A stretch of 48,907 bases of DNA, taken from Pseudoalteromonas sp. BSi20652 (GTDB lineage: Bacteria; Pseudomonadota; Gammaproteobacteria; Enterobacterales; Alteromonadaceae). The notes beneath the pieces were generated by a model. It ran no database searches, was not told the DNA's origin, and saw nothing but the letters and a program-made list of their open reading frames with translations. Location: assembly GCF_000239855.1 (NCBI RefSeq), contig NZ_BADT01000092.1, forward strand, positions 1 to 48,907. Reading direction: 5' to 3'. The position numbers and the translations under genes were made by a program. This document shows positions 29,457 through 39,129 of the stretch, one piece after another; within the stretch, counting starts at the first letter, position 1, and each line of letters begins with the position of its first letter.

Positions 29457-30461
29457 TTAACCGCGAGGTATAAAGCCAAGTGCGTCGTATACTGATTTCA
29501 GCGTTTTTTCTGCACGTACACTTGCTTTTTCAGCACCTGATTTCATTATGTTATCAAGTAAGTTTTGATCTTCTCTGATATCTTTAAAGCGTGCTTGAAT
29601 TGGCTCTATCATACTTACCACTGCATCGGCTGTATCTTTCTTTAAATGGCCATACATTTTATCTTCATACTCAGGAACTAGGTCTTCAATTGAGCGCTTA
29701 GTTGCAACACTCAATAAAGTAAGCAAGTTTGATACGCCAGGCTTTTCTGTGCGATCAAAATAAATACGTGCTTGTTCATCTGAATCAGTTACTGCTTTTT
29801 TAAGCTTTTTCACAATTTGTTTAGGCTCATCTAATAACATGATGTAACCATTTGGATTTTCATCCGACTTAGACATTTTTTTAAGTGGATCTTGCAAGCT
29901 CATTACGCGAGCACCAAACTGTGGAATGTACGGCTCTGGTAATTTAAATACGTCACCGTATAAATTATTAAAGCGTGTGGCTATATCGCGAGTCAGCTCT
30001 AAGTGTTGCTTTTGATCATCCCCTACTGGTACTTGATCAGCTTGGTATAATAAAATATCCGCAGCTTGCAATACCGGATATGAAAATAAGCCCACGTTTA
30101 CGTTATTTGCATGCTTAGATGACTTGTCTTTAAACTGAGTCATTCGATTAAGCTCACCCATTTGCGCGTAACAATTTAATACCCACGCTAACTGTGCGTG
30201 CTCAGGTACTTGTGATTGTACAAATAAAGCAGATTTTTCAGGATCAATACCACATGCCGCGTAAAGAGCAATACCATCCAACACTCGAGAGCGCAATAAT
30301 TCAGGCTCTTGGCGAACCGTAATAGCGTGTAAGTCTACTAACATAAAGAAACTTTCGTGGTCTTCCTGTAACTTTAGCCACTGGTTAATAGCGCCAACAT
30401 AGTTGCCTATTGTCATACCACCGGTTGGCTGAATGCCGCTTAAAACTACTGGTTTACTCAT
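29457..30461 (-). CDS. trpS: Tryptophanyl-tRNA synthetase
   Basis: This class I synthetase charges tRNA-Trp. The 334-aa product has the family length. The HIGH-like motif is T-I-G-N (17-20) in G-G-M-T-I-G-N-Y, and K-M-S-K-S is at 195-199. Other conserved parts are M-L-V-D-L-H-A-I-T and P-V-G-D-D-Q-K-Q-H. It is the last gene of rpe-gph-trpS, 32 bp after gph, the same order as in E. coli downstream of dam. Confidence 0.97.
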   Translation of the reverse strand: MSKPVVLSGIQPTGGMTIGNYVGAINQWLKLQEDHESFFMLVDLHAITVRQEPELLRSRVLDGIALYAACGIDPEKSALFVQSQVPEHAQLAWVLNCYAQMGELNRMTQFKDKSSKHANNVNVGLFSYPVLQAADILLYQADQVPVGDDQKQHLELTRDIATRFNNLYGDVFKLPEPYIPQFGARVMSLQDPLKKMSKSDENPNGYIMLLDEPKQIVKKLKKAVTDSDEQARIYFDRTEKPGVSNLLTLLSVATKRSIEDLVPEYEDKMYGHLKKDTADAVVSMIEPIQARFKDIREDQNLLDNIMKSGAEKASVRAEKTLKSVYDALGFIPRG

Positions 30462-30493
30462 GATTTTCCTTTATTTTGCTTAATTAATAATAT

Positions 30494-31159
30494 TTAACGC
30501 TGCGTTAGAACAGGTATTATATCTAAGAAGTGATCGCATAGGTACTGTGGATTATAATCCTCAAGATTTTCACCTTGGTTATAGCCATAACTAAGTGCAA
30601 TTACGTCTATATTAGCGGCTTTAGCTGCAAGTATATCGCTTTTAGAATCACCTATCATTATTGCTTTATTAGGCTCTGCATTTAGTTTTTTACAGGCAAA
30701 TAGCAATGGCTCTGGCGATGGTTTTTTTGCCATGTCGTCACCGCATACAATCACATCAAAATGACTCGTTAGTGCCAGCTTATCAAGTAGTTTTTCTGTA
30801 AATATTCGAGACTTATTAGTGATTAGTGCTTTAGGCATACCACGAAGTGCTGCAAGCCCGGTTTCTACATGTTGGTACAAAACACTATACTCACCAACTT
30901 GTTGTTCATAGTGCTTATAAAACTGTAATATTGCTTTACTACTAAGTGACTCATCTAGATGTTCACTCACTTGCATATCACCACTCAAAGCGCGCTTAAC
31001 AAGGACTTCAACCCCATTACCAACCCAACTTTCAACCAAGCGTTGGCTAACAATAGGAAAAGCAAAATCGCTCAAGGTTAAATTAATAGCAATATACAAG
31101 TCGTAAACGCTATCAACCAAAGTACCATCTAAATCAAATAAGGCGACATCGTACTTCAT
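30494..31159 (-). CDS. gph: Phosphoglycolate phosphatase
   Basis: A haloacid dehalogenase superfamily phosphatase that removes 2-phosphoglycolate, for instance from repair of oxidised DNA ends. The nucleophile motif F-D-L-D-G-T has D9 and D11; T-N-K follows near residue 117 and G-D-S-K-S-D is near 170. The 221 aa are slightly short of E. coli Gph (252) but normal for the family. The ATG overlaps the rpe stop as TAATG. The rpe-gph-trpS order supports the symbol over other HAD phosphatases. Confidence 0.92.
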   Translation of the reverse strand: MKYDVALFDLDGTLVDSVYDLYIAINLTLSDFAFPIVSQRLVESWVGNGVEVLVKRALSGDMQVSEHLDESLSSKAILQFYKHYEQQVGEYSVLYQHVETGLAALRGMPKALITNKSRIFTEKLLDKLALTSHFDVIVCGDDMAKKPSPEPLLFACKKLNAEPNKAIMIGDSKSDILAAKAANIDVIALSYGYNQGENLEDYNPQYLCDHFLDIIPVLTQR

Positions 31160-31842
31160 TACTTAACACTTCCAAGCTGCTCACGCATTTGATCAATCAC
31201 AACTTTGTAATCTGGTTGATTAAAAATAGCTGAGCCTGCAACAAACATATCAGCGCCCGCTTGTGCTGCTGCTGCAATATTATCGACTTTAATACCGCCA
31301 TCTACCTCTAAGCGAATATCTCGGCCTGATTCAATAATACGCTGTTTTGCTTGGCGTAATTTTTCAAGCGTATGAGGGATAAAGCTTTGCCCGCCAAAAC
31401 CTGGGTTAACCGACATAAGTAAAATGGTATCTAGCTTATCAATAACATGGTCCAAATAACTTAGGCTTGTTGCTGGGTTAAACACTAAACCTGCTTTACA
31501 GCCGTGATCTTTTATTAACTGAATTGTACGATCGACGTGCTCACTGGCTTCTGGGTGAAAAGTAATAATTGATGCGCCCGCTTGTGCAAACAATGGAATA
31601 AGGCTGTCTACAGGCTTAACCATTAAATGTACGTCGATAGGTGCTGTAATACCGTAATCTCTGAGTGCTTTGCACACCATAGGACCAATTGTGAGATTGG
31701 GTACATAGTGATTATCCATTACATCAAAGTGAACCACGTCAGCACCCGCATCGAGTACTTTATCAACATCTTCGCCTAGTTTTGCAAAATCAGCAGACAA
31801 AATAGAAGGGGCGATTAAATATTTTTGCTCTGGGTTAAACAT
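31159..31842 (-). CDS. rpe: Ribulose-phosphate 3-epimerase
   Basis: Interconverts ribulose-5-phosphate and xylulose-5-phosphate in the pentose phosphate pathway. TIM-barrel motifs are clear: [22 protein letters not shown] and V-N-P-G-F-G-G-Q with the following E-V-D-G-G-I carrying the catalytic Asp. I chose ATG 31842 (M-F-N-P-E-Q) because TGGAGT lies 7 nt upstream; an earlier in-frame ATG pair at 31857 would overlap that site. This gives about 227 aa, near E. coli (225). First gene of rpe-gph-trpS. Confidence 0.95.
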   Translation of the reverse strand: MFNPEQKYLIAPSILSADFAKLGEDVDKVLDAGADVVHFDVMDNHYVPNLTIGPMVCKALRDYGITAPIDVHLMVKPVDSLIPLFAQAGASIITFHPEASEHVDRTIQLIKDHGCKAGLVFNPATSLSYLDHVIDKLDTILLMSVNPGFGGQSFIPHTLEKLRQAKQRIIESGRDIRLEVDGGIKVDNIAAAAQAGADMFVAGSAIFNQPDYKVVIDQMREQLGSVK

Positions 31843-32003
31843 GATTAACTCCATCAATAAATAGTGTATTACGTTAATGTAACTTAATTGAAGATGTTAC
31901 CCAAGTAATATGGCGTAATAGCCCCTATTTCAGGTAACTTTAAGTTTGATATTTAACCAATATTTGCTATGATTGAAAAAGTAATAAATTATTGGATTAC
32001 ATT

Positions 32004-32300
32004 ATGCGTGCTTTTAAAACTGGGATATTAATTGCGTCGGCATTACTGCTTATCGGGGCGTTTAGCTTTGATTCAAGCTCTGAGCAAGAATTAAGCTCAG
32101 TGGGTAATTGTCATAATACACAAGTGATAAGTGCTCAAAGTACTCTAACTGCGTGTATTAAAGCTGAAGAAGAGTCATCGTGGTTTTCGTGGTTAACTGG
32201 CGATAGCCGTAGTGCTCAGTTTCATTACCTTGATTTACTGGAACTACTTACTAGTTCTGATGATTCTAAAAACGCTCCTTCTTTAAAACCTTTATTCTAA
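32004..32300 (+). CDS. Small secreted hypothetical protein
   Basis: The ATG at 32004 gives a 98-aa product with a signal-peptide-like start (M-R-A-F-K-T-G-I-L-I-A-S-A-L-L-L-I-G) and a short polar mature part with two Cys (G-N-C-H and T-A-C-I) and W-F-S-W. A TTG four codons upstream is less likely. It lies 3 bp upstream of a DUF2970 gene on the same strand, so the two are probably one transcript, divergent from rpe. No family recognised. Confidence 0.65.
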   Translation: MRAFKTGILIASALLLIGAFSFDSSSEQELSSVGNCHNTQVISAQSTLTACIKAEEESSWFSWLTGDSRSAQFHYLDLLELLTSSDDSKNAPSLKPLF

Positions 32301-32303
32301 ATA

Positions 32304-32489
32304 ATGATACAATTTTTTAGCGCGTTGCAAAGCGTGCTAGCTGCATTTTTTGGTGTTCAGTCTGAAAATAAACGCCAAGTCGATTTTAAACAACACTCCC
32401 CTATCTCTATCATCCTTATTGCGATTGTACTATTTATTGCTTTTGTTATCGCAATTTACGCAGTGGTTGCTTGGGTGCTAAATACATAG
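32304..32489 (+). CDS. DUF2970 family small membrane protein
   Basis: The 61-aa product carries the family pattern: an amphipathic start (F-F-S-A-L-Q-S-V-L-A-A-F-F-G-V-Q-S), a charged middle with N-K-R-Q-V-D-F, then one transmembrane helix (about 33-58). The function of this gammaproteobacterial family is unknown. Its 3' end overlaps the 3' end of dam on the other strand by 44 nt, and it is very close to the upstream small secreted gene. Confidence 0.78.
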   Translation: MIQFFSALQSVLAAFFGVQSENKRQVDFKQHSPISIILIAIVLFIAFVIAIYAVVAWVLNT

Positions 32490-33305
32490 CCATCAACTCG
32501 TCAACTTTATTTCTAGAGCCCCCCTTGGGACTAATAGTGCGCTTTACTTGAATTTGGTCAAGCGATGCTTGGCTATAAATTTTACGCGTCCACACGGTAT
32601 CGTGATTTGAAATAAGCACAGGCGTGTTATTTTCAAATGCGGCTTGTTCTGCCAAATTAGCTAAGTTAGCCTGATCATCTAAATTAAATCCCCCTTTAGC
32701 GTAAGACGTAAAAGAAGCCGTTTTACTTAATGGTACATAAGGTGGGTCACAATAAATAACTGCATTGTTAGGCACTAACTTAAAAACGTCATCGTAATCT
32801 AAACAGGTAAAGGTTGCTTTTTGTGTCTTTTTCAGACAAAAAAATACATTTCTTTTTCAGGAAAGTAAGGCTTTTTATATTTGCCAAAAGGCACATTAAA
32901 AATACCTTTTAAATTATACCTACACAGTCCGTTGTAACCATGGCGGTTCATGTATAAAAACAAGATTGAACGTTCATATACATCACGACTTTGATTAAAC
33001 TGCACACGATATTCGTAATACGCATCTGCGTGATTATTCAAATCTACAAATAACTTTTTAGCGTCACTAATCAGCTCATCTGGAGAGCTTTTAAGCTCTT
33101 TATATAAGTTAATTAAGTCTGCATTTATATCGTTGAGAATATAGTGTTTAAAGTCACTATTTAAAAACACAGAGCCTGCACCAACAAAAGGTTCAACCAA
33201 CGTATCAGCATGCTTGCTAGCTTGGTTTAATCGCGCATTAATGTTTTCAACTAAGCTGTATTTTCCGCCGGCCCATTTAAGGAAAGCTCTACTTTTTTGC
33301 TGCAT
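32446..33305 (-). pseudogene. dam: DNA adenine methylase Dam, split by one frameshift
   Basis: Dam methylates adenine in GATC, guiding mismatch repair, SeqA binding and gene control. The first 157 codons (from ATG 33305) contain motif I as F-L-K-W-A-G-G-K and the central part to Y-F-P-E-K-E-M-Y-F-F, then stop. The C-terminal part, in another frame from about 32840, contains the catalytic D-P-P-Y. Adding one base to the A7 run at 32838-32844 joins them as M-Y-F-F-C-L-K-K-T-Q-K-A and gives about 286 aa (E. coli 278). Order aroK-aroB-damX-dam is as in E. coli. Probably intact with a sequence error; if real, the strain would lack Dam. Confidence 0.85.
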
Positions 33306-33358
33306 TGGCTCTTTACTTCAATCTGGTGTTGCGCGATTTTACACTAAAGCGTTTTGAT

Positions 33359-34696
33359 TTACCGAGCAAGTAGTGCAATTTCTTGTTTTATTTTACTAAT
33401 TTTTTTGTAAAAAGGTTTGTTTTTTAAAATACCCTCTGGCAAATTTCGCATACCTAATTTGGCATCATTCAAATTAGTAAAACTCCCCGTTGTTATTACC
33501 CACCATGTGTTATTACTTTTTTTAGTTTGATAAGTATGGGCAATATCTTGCAATGAATATTGCTTTATAAAATCATCAGCGACTTGTTGTTGAGTAACCG
33601 CTAGTAATTGAATTACCGTATTTGATTCTGGTTGCTGTTGATACCAAAAATCATCTTCATTACTTAGATCTTTGCTCACTAACGCAGAGCTTTGAGCTAA
33701 AGTATTAATTACATCTTTATCAGCTAGGCTCTGAGGTTCAGAAAGCTCTTTTACTGAAATCACGGGGTCTACATTATTGCTTACTATGCTAAGACTTTGC
33801 ATTATTGATGGCACATCGTTGTGGTGTTCCTGCATTTCGGTTGGCGTATTACTTACCTCTGACGTGCTTTGCTCTTGCTTTGGGCTTGGGCTTGGGCTTG
33901 CGACACTTACTTGGCTGGCTAGAATAGCAGTGGTATTTACCTCGACTTTTTCTTGCTGATAATACTGCTGCCACCATTGGGTCATATCTGATCTATATAA
34001 AAAACCAATAATCAAAAACATTATAAGCAACATTAGTATCATTAAGTGTAGACGCCAAGATACTTTATCTTTTACGATTATATTAGCCACATGCTCATCT
34101 GCTTGCCATGAAAGTAATAAGCTAGGGTTACCATTTGCTTCAGCTAAAAACGCCTGAAAAACAGGATCCTCGTCATAAGGAAGGCTAGTGAAATACCAGC
34201 CCATTAGCTTTTTACTTTCGCTTAAAGTCAAACGCTCTAAATATATTTCAACAGCATTATTAAAAGGCAGCTTTGAAGTACAGGCAATCATAATATATAG
34301 CGTACTGGGGCTATTTTTTGAGAGTAATTCAAGCTCTATTAATATTTCTTCAGATAAATGCCGACCACCATCAAGTACCCACAAACAAGGACGAGGTTGC
34401 TGCTGTTTAAGTAATTGGTAATAATTTTCTGATAAGCTTAAGTTATGATCAACCAATGGGGCATTAAAACTTTGCTCTAATAAATCACTCATTAGCTGAG
34501 TATCTGTCATTTTTGCATTAATTTGCATAAACGCTTTATTAAAGTCGTTATATTTATCGGTTATAAAAGTTTCGAGCATATAACTTTTACCTAGCCCTGA
34601 TGTGCCAAGTAAAACAATGAGGTTTTGCCCATATTCAAATTGCAGCGCGATTCTATCCACCAACGCCGCACGGCTTGGTAAAATTTGTGACTGCAT
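33359..34696 (-). CDS. damX: Cell division protein DamX (AAA plus SPOR domain)
   Basis: DamX is a bitopic inner-membrane division protein that binds septal glycan through its SPOR domain. The 445-aa product has an N-terminal P-loop ATPase domain (G-T-S-G-L-G-K-S at 31-38, W-V-L-D-G-G-R near 106), one transmembrane helix at 215-233, a Ser/Gln/Pro-rich periplasmic linker and a C-terminal SPOR domain (about 365-440: V-I-Q-L-L-A-V-T, W-W-V-I-T-T-G-S-F). The order inside-out is cytoplasmic ATPase then periplasmic SPOR. It begins directly after the aroB stop with no gap. Confidence 0.9.
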   Translation of the reverse strand: MQSQILPSRAALVDRIALQFEYGQNLIVLLGTSGLGKSYMLETFITDKYNDFNKAFMQINAKMTDTQLMSDLLEQSFNAPLVDHNLSLSENYYQLLKQQQPRPCLWVLDGGRHLSEEILIELELLSKNSPSTLYIMIACTSKLPFNNAVEIYLERLTLSESKKLMGWYFTSLPYDEDPVFQAFLAEANGNPSLLLSWQADEHVANIIVKDKVSWRLHLMILMLLIMFLIIGFLYRSDMTQWWQQYYQQEKVEVNTTAILASQVSVASPSPSPKQEQSTSEVSNTPTEMQEHHNDVPSIMQSLSIVSNNVDPVISVKELSEPQSLADKDVINTLAQSSALVSKDLSNEDDFWYQQQPESNTVIQLLAVTQQQVADDFIKQYSLQDIAHTYQTKKSNNTWWVITTGSFTNLNDAKLGMRNLPEGILKNKPFYKKISKIKQEIALLAR

Positions 34697-35767
34697 TTAT
34701 TGCTCGATTAAGGCTCGAACTTGATCATCAGATACATCATCAACTAATGCGCATTGACCAAATTGGGTTGGTAAGATGAACCGGATTGTACCTTTTTTAT
34801 TCTTTTTGTCTTTACGCATGTGCGTTAAAAACTGCTCGCTTGTCATTACCGAAGGTATTTTAGTAGGTAAGTTATACTGAGCAATAACATCTACAATGCG
34901 TGCTACTTCAGTAGTACTTAAATCTTTGCGTGTGTGAGCAAGTTTTGCAGCTAATACCATGCCTATTGCTACTGCTTCACCATGAAGCCAAGTACCGTAG
35001 CCCATTTGCGCTTCAATTGCATGTGCAAATGTATGACCTAAATTTAAAAGAGCTCTAAGACCTTGCTCTTTTTCATCTTGTGCAACGATTAAAGCTTTAA
35101 TTTCACAACATCTAAAAATAATATGTTGTAAAGATACTTCATTTAATTGCTGTAAATTTTCTACATTGTTCTCTAAATAACTAAATAATTCAGTATCATA
35201 AATCAATCCATACTTAATAACTTCAGCCATCCCCGCAGCAAACTCTCTTGCCGGTAGCGTATGCAAAGATTGGGTATCGATAAAAACAGCTTGTGGCTGA
35301 TAAAACGCCCCAATCATATTTTTACCTAAAGGATGATTTACAGCTGTTTTACCACCAACAGATGAGTCAACTTGTGATAATAATGTTGTTGGTATTTGAA
35401 TAAACGGTACACCACGTTGATAACACGCAGCAACAAAACCGGTTAAATCACCTACAACACCACCACCCAATGCAATTAAGCAGGTATCGCGACCGCAGTT
35501 ATTTTGAAGTAAAAAAGCAGATATTTTCTCAAACCATTCTAGTGATTTAAACTGCTCACCGTCAGGGATGATAAAAAAGAGTGGATTTAATTCGTCTAAT
35601 GAATCAAGCAAGCCTTGTAAATATAAAGGCGCTATTGTGTCATTAGTAATGATGATAGGCCGACAATCACCAACGTGGTGAACTAGGCGGCCATTATCTT
35701 GAAGTACAGATTCACCAATATATATAGGATAACTTCGCTCGTCCAAATTAACAGTTAATTCAAGCAT
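34697..35767 (-). CDS. aroB: 3-dehydroquinate synthase
   Basis: Second step of the shikimate pathway, an NAD- and metal-dependent cyclisation of DAHP. Diagnostic motifs are G-G-G-V-V-G-D-L-T-G-F (about 104-114), P-T-T-L-L-S-Q-V-D-S-S-V-G-G-K-T and the metal ligands in N-L-G-H-T-F-A-H-A-I-E and H-G-E-A-V-A-I-G. Length 356 aa matches the family. It is 27 bp after aroK and abuts damX. No anomalies. Confidence 0.97.
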   Translation of the reverse strand: MLELTVNLDERSYPIYIGESVLQDNGRLVHHVGDCRPIIITNDTIAPLYLQGLLDSLDELNPLFFIIPDGEQFKSLEWFEKISAFLLQNNCGRDTCLIALGGGVVGDLTGFVAACYQRGVPFIQIPTTLLSQVDSSVGGKTAVNHPLGKNMIGAFYQPQAVFIDTQSLHTLPAREFAAGMAEVIKYGLIYDTELFSYLENNVENLQQLNEVSLQHIIFRCCEIKALIVAQDEKEQGLRALLNLGHTFAHAIEAQMGYGTWLHGEAVAIGMVLAAKLAHTRKDLSTTEVARIVDVIAQYNLPTKIPSVMTSEQFLTHMRKDKKNKKGTIRFILPTQFGQCALVDDVSDDQVRALIEQ

Positions 35768-35794
35768 GCTCAGTTTTTCCTTTATTATTAGTTT

Positions 35795-36313
35795 TTAAAA
35801 ATCTAGTTTCTCGATGATTTGGTTAGCAACAACTTTAGCGCTTTGCTCATCAGTGCGTACAACAAAATCAGCCACTTCTTTATATAACGGTTCGCGTTCT
35901 TCTGCTAAGCGCTCTAATACATCACGAGGTGCTTCTTCAGTTTGCAGTAATGGGCGACGCTTGTCGCGTTGTGTGCGTGCAACTTGTTTTTCAATAGGTG
36001 TCTCTAGGTATACAACGATACCACGAGCCGAAAGCTTGTTTCGAACTTCTTTACTCATTACTGAACCACCACCTGTTGCAAGTACGATACCTTGCATTTC
36101 GGTTAAGTCGCCAATAACAGATTCTTCACGAAGTCTAAAGCCTTCTTCACCTTCAAGATCAAACACCCAGGCAATATCTGCACCGGTACGGCGTTCGATT
36201 TCTTGATCAGAATCAACAAATTCAAGGTGTAATTGATCGGCAATGTGACGACCAATTGTGCTTTTTCCAGCCCCCATGGGGCCAATTAGAAATATATTAC
36301 GTTTCTCAGCCAT
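35795..36313 (-). CDS. aroK: Shikimate kinase I
   Basis: Phosphorylates shikimate with ATP. The 172-aa product has Walker [10 protein letters not shown] (11-19), the shikimate-binding F-V-D-S-D (D35-region) and A-T-G-G-G-S-V, and the lid R-R-P-L-L. AroK-type by its position directly upstream of aroB. It follows pilQ after a 184-bp gap that may hold its own promoter. Confidence 0.96.
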   Translation of the reverse strand: MAEKRNIFLIGPMGAGKSTIGRHIADQLHLEFVDSDQEIERRTGADIAWVFDLEGEEGFRLREESVIGDLTEMQGIVLATGGGSVMSKEVRNKLSARGIVVYLETPIEKQVARTQRDKRRPLLQTEEAPRDVLERLAEEREPLYKEVADFVVRTDEQSAKVVANQIIEKLDF

Positions 36314-36497
36314 ATCTTTTAGTACAAACGAACTCTAAAATTTGAAATAAAACCCCGCCTAACGACCTGGCCCCAAAATTAAGGAGGGGATTATCTCAGT
36401 AATTGCAGGGGTATTTCAAGTCAATTAGAATAAAAAGCCATATAACGAGCAATTAAACTAAATAATCACCCGTTGGTTAACATAAAACCACTGTATT

Positions 36498-38603
36498 TTA
36501 ATCAATTTGTATTTTTGGTGTCACAAAAATAAGTAATTCACGCTTTTCATTAAACTCACTTGTGGTTTTAAATAGTCTTCCTACGTAAGGAATGTCACCT
36601 AAAATTGGCACTTTGCTTGTAGTATTAATGATCTGCTGCTGGAAAATACCACCGAGTACTACGGTTTGTCCATTCTCAACTAACACTTGAGTTTGAATCT
36701 CTTGGGTATCAATAGACACCGCCTCACCTGTCCCGGTTTGAACTGTGTCGCCTCGTGTATCTTGAGTAATAATTAAATCCAAAATCACTTTGTTATCAGG
36801 TGTGATGTGCGGTGTTACTTCTAAGCTTAGTACCGCTTTTTTAAAGCTTACAGTAGTAGCACCACTTGATGCTGACTCAGTGTAAGGGATTTCAGTACCT
36901 TGCTCAATACGTGCTTTTTGCTGGTTTGCCGCAATAATCCGCGGGCTAGCAATAATCTCACCTTTATTTTCTTCTTCAAGCGCACTTAGCTCTAAATCAA
37001 TTAATGTACCGTTAGCCAACTTTGCTATATGCAAACCAATACTGGCCGCAGGATTAGAAATTGGTAAATTTACGTTTAATCGATCTGAAATACCTGGCGC
37101 ATTTGAAGTTGATGTCGCGTTATAAATACCTTCTGCTCCTTCAAGAGAGCCTGAAATACCAACACTACTTCCTTGGTCACTAAAGCCCCAGCGTACACCT
37201 AAGTCCTCAGTAACATTATCGCGCACAGTTACCATTCGAGATTCGATTACAACCTGCTGAACTGGAATATCAAGGGTTTCTATCATGCGACGAATGTTTT
37301 CTATACTCTTTACAGTATCTTTTACCAATAAGGTATTTGTACGTTGATCAACAGATACGCTGCCACGAGCAGTTATAATGCTATTTGTATCCGTTTTTAA
37401 TAAATCAGCAAAACTTTCTGCTTTAGCATAATTCAAGCGTATATATTCACTATAAAGGGGCTCTAAATCTTCGACTTGCTGTTTAGCTTTTAAATCTTTA
37501 GCCTCACGTGCCGCAAGCTCCTCTGCTGGAGCAACCATCAAAATAGAACCATCCATGCGCTTGTCTAACCCTTTAATGCGCAGCACTACATCCAGAGCTT
37601 GATCCCAAGGAACTCCATCTAAACGCAATGTAATATTGCCAGAAACAGAGTCACTTGTTACTAAGTTAAAGTCATTATAACCCGCGATTATTTGTAGTGC
37701 AGCACGAACAGATATATCTTGAAAATTCAAGGTCATTGGACGACCTTGGTATTCTTTCCCGCCATCTAGGTAAGCGTTTTGTGTTTCATCTTTTTCTACT
37801 GTTAAAGTTAGGATGTTATCTATTTGCTGATATGTAAAAGTAAACTCAGCATTAGGTTCAATAACAACACGGCTTAGCCCGTCTTCTTTAAAAGTTTCAA
37901 TATTACTTACAACGGTACCAAAATCTAGTACATCTAATTCATATAATAAGTCATCTAAAATATCAGTATGATGAAAATCTGCATAAATTTTCCCACCGCT
38001 TTCATGAACTTCAATTGCAGCTTGGGTGTCTTGTAAAAATACGAGTACTTTTGCTTCACCTTTTTCACCGCGTCTAAAATCAATTGACTGAATGCGGTTA
38101 ATATAATTTCCACTTACATCGCCTGAATCCATGACTATACTTTCACTTTCGGACTCATTAAGTGGGTTATCAGATACGCGAATTGATACTAAATTATTAT
38201 TAACCTGCGTTTCATAAATTTTTAATCTATCGAGGTTTATTGTTACTTTTAAACCATTATCAGTTAAAACGTTAGTAACACTACTAATTCCAGCTTGGTT
38301 CACTACAACATCATTTAAGCCAACTTCTAACTCGGCAGTATCAAAAAGCATTTCGATTCGGGCTGGACTATTAAACACCTGAACCTTTGGTTTAAGCGTT
38401 AACTCTTCATCAAAAACAAGTTGTAATTCAGTTTCACCTTTAAGTAATGGATTATAACGAACATCATAAAGTAATGGTCCCGCTGCTGCTGTATTTACAG
38501 TAACTAAAGCGATAGCAGCAAATAAAGCTCGCGAAATGCGATTAAGCCAAAGTACATCCTTATGCATGTTATTTTTACCTTTTTTATTCTTAATTTGCGC
38601 CAT
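36498..38603 (-). CDS. pilQ: Type IV pilus secretin PilQ
   Basis: PilQ forms the outer-membrane ring through which type IV pili extend. The 701-aa product has a signal peptide (L-F-A-A-I-A-L-V-T-V-N-T-A-A-A), two AMIN-type peptidoglycan-binding domains (about 45-270), an STN/N0 domain (F-Q-D-I-S-V-R-A-A-L-Q-I-I, about 295-345), an N1 domain and the secretin beta-domain (V-P-I-L-G-D-I-P-Y-V-G-R-L-F near the end). The ATG at 38603 overlaps pilP by 14 nt; an ATG twelve codons later has a better-placed AAAGG and a more usual leader, so the true start may be 38567. Confidence 0.95.
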   Translation of the reverse strand: MAQIKNKKGKNNMHKDVLWLNRISRALFAAIALVTVNTAAAGPLLYDVRYNPLLKGETELQLVFDEELTLKPKVQVFNSPARIEMLFDTAELEVGLNDVVVNQAGISSVTNVLTDNGLKVTINLDRLKIYETQVNNNLVSIRVSDNPLNESESESIVMDSGDVSGNYINRIQSIDFRRGEKGEAKVLVFLQDTQAAIEVHESGGKIYADFHHTDILDDLLYELDVLDFGTVVSNIETFKEDGLSRVVIEPNAEFTFTYQQIDNILTLTVEKDETQNAYLDGGKEYQGRPMTLNFQDISVRAALQIIAGYNDFNLVTSDSVSGNITLRLDGVPWDQALDVVLRIKGLDKRMDGSILMVAPAEELAAREAKDLKAKQQVEDLEPLYSEYIRLNYAKAESFADLLKTDTNSIITARGSVSVDQRTNTLLVKDTVKSIENIRRMIETLDIPVQQVVIESRMVTVRDNVTEDLGVRWGFSDQGSSVGISGSLEGAEGIYNATSTSNAPGISDRLNVNLPISNPAASIGLHIAKLANGTLIDLELSALEEENKGEIIASPRIIAANQQKARIEQGTEIPYTESASSGATTVSFKKAVLSLEVTPHITPDNKVILDLIITQDTRGDTVQTGTGEAVSIDTQEIQTQVLVENGQTVVLGGIFQQQIINTTSKVPILGDIPYVGRLFKTTSEFNEKRELLIFVTPKIQID

Positions 38604-39129
38604 CAGTTGCCGCCTCTAACATTTCTAATTTAGTCAGGCGCTCTTTCCAACAACCAGACCCATCTGGGATTAATTCCACTAATTCTATATAATCATTGCT
38701 AACTACTTTTACTTTGCCATCATAGCTACCTAAATAATTACCTACAGTTACTCGATGTAGGGTTTCATCAGCCGCTGTTATTAATGCCCAAACCAGTCCG
38801 CCTGAGCCTATTGTTCCTTTCATTGCTAAGTTATCCAGCGGGTATTTTTCTAACGGTTCACGACGACGTTCTTGATCTGGGTGTAAACAGTTTTTAATCT
38901 GTGTTAGTTTATTCTGAATAATTTCAGGTTGAGGCGCTACAAATGGGCTACGCAATTGACCTGCGCTGTATTCGAAATGCTCAAACTTTGTTAACTCCGG
39001 TATCGAATCTACTTTTGGTGTTGTGCTCGCTTTTACCTGGTCAATAAATTCTTTTTGTTCAGAAGTATCATCATTACAACCACTTAATACCAAAACTATT
39101 AAAATAGGCATTACTGGAAAGAGCTTCAT
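38590..39129 (-). CDS. pilP: Type IV pilus assembly lipoprotein PilP
   Basis: PilP is a lipoprotein that links the PilM/N/O inner-membrane complex to the PilQ secretin. A lipobox L-S-G-C (C18) follows a short hydrophobic leader. The mature 160 residues end in a beta domain with L-D-N-L-A-M-K-G-T, V-G-N-Y-L-G and W-K-E-R, the PilP pattern. Overlaps pilO by 4 nt and pilQ by 14 nt. Confidence 0.94.
   Translation of the reverse strand: MKLFPVMPILIVLVLSGCNDDTSEQKEFIDQVKASTTPKVDSIPELTKFEHFEYSAGQLRSPFVAPQPEIIQNKLTQIKNCLHPDQERRREPLEKYPLDNLAMKGTIGSGGLVWALITAADETLHRVTVGNYLGSYDGKVKVVSNDYIELVELIPDGSGCWKERLTKLEMLEAATDGAN

Noticed and set aside
32838-32844. Programmed frameshifting or phase variation in dam and the other broken genes
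   Set aside because: There is no slippery heptamer with downstream structure or stop context typical of programmed shifts, and runs of 4-7 bases are short for phase variation. One explanation for all sites, missing bases in the consensus, is simpler.
36314-36497. Possible terminator between pilQ and aroK
   Set aside because: The spacer has C-rich and G-rich patches (near 36353-36386 and 36404-36410) but no perfect stem followed by a T run on the minus strand.
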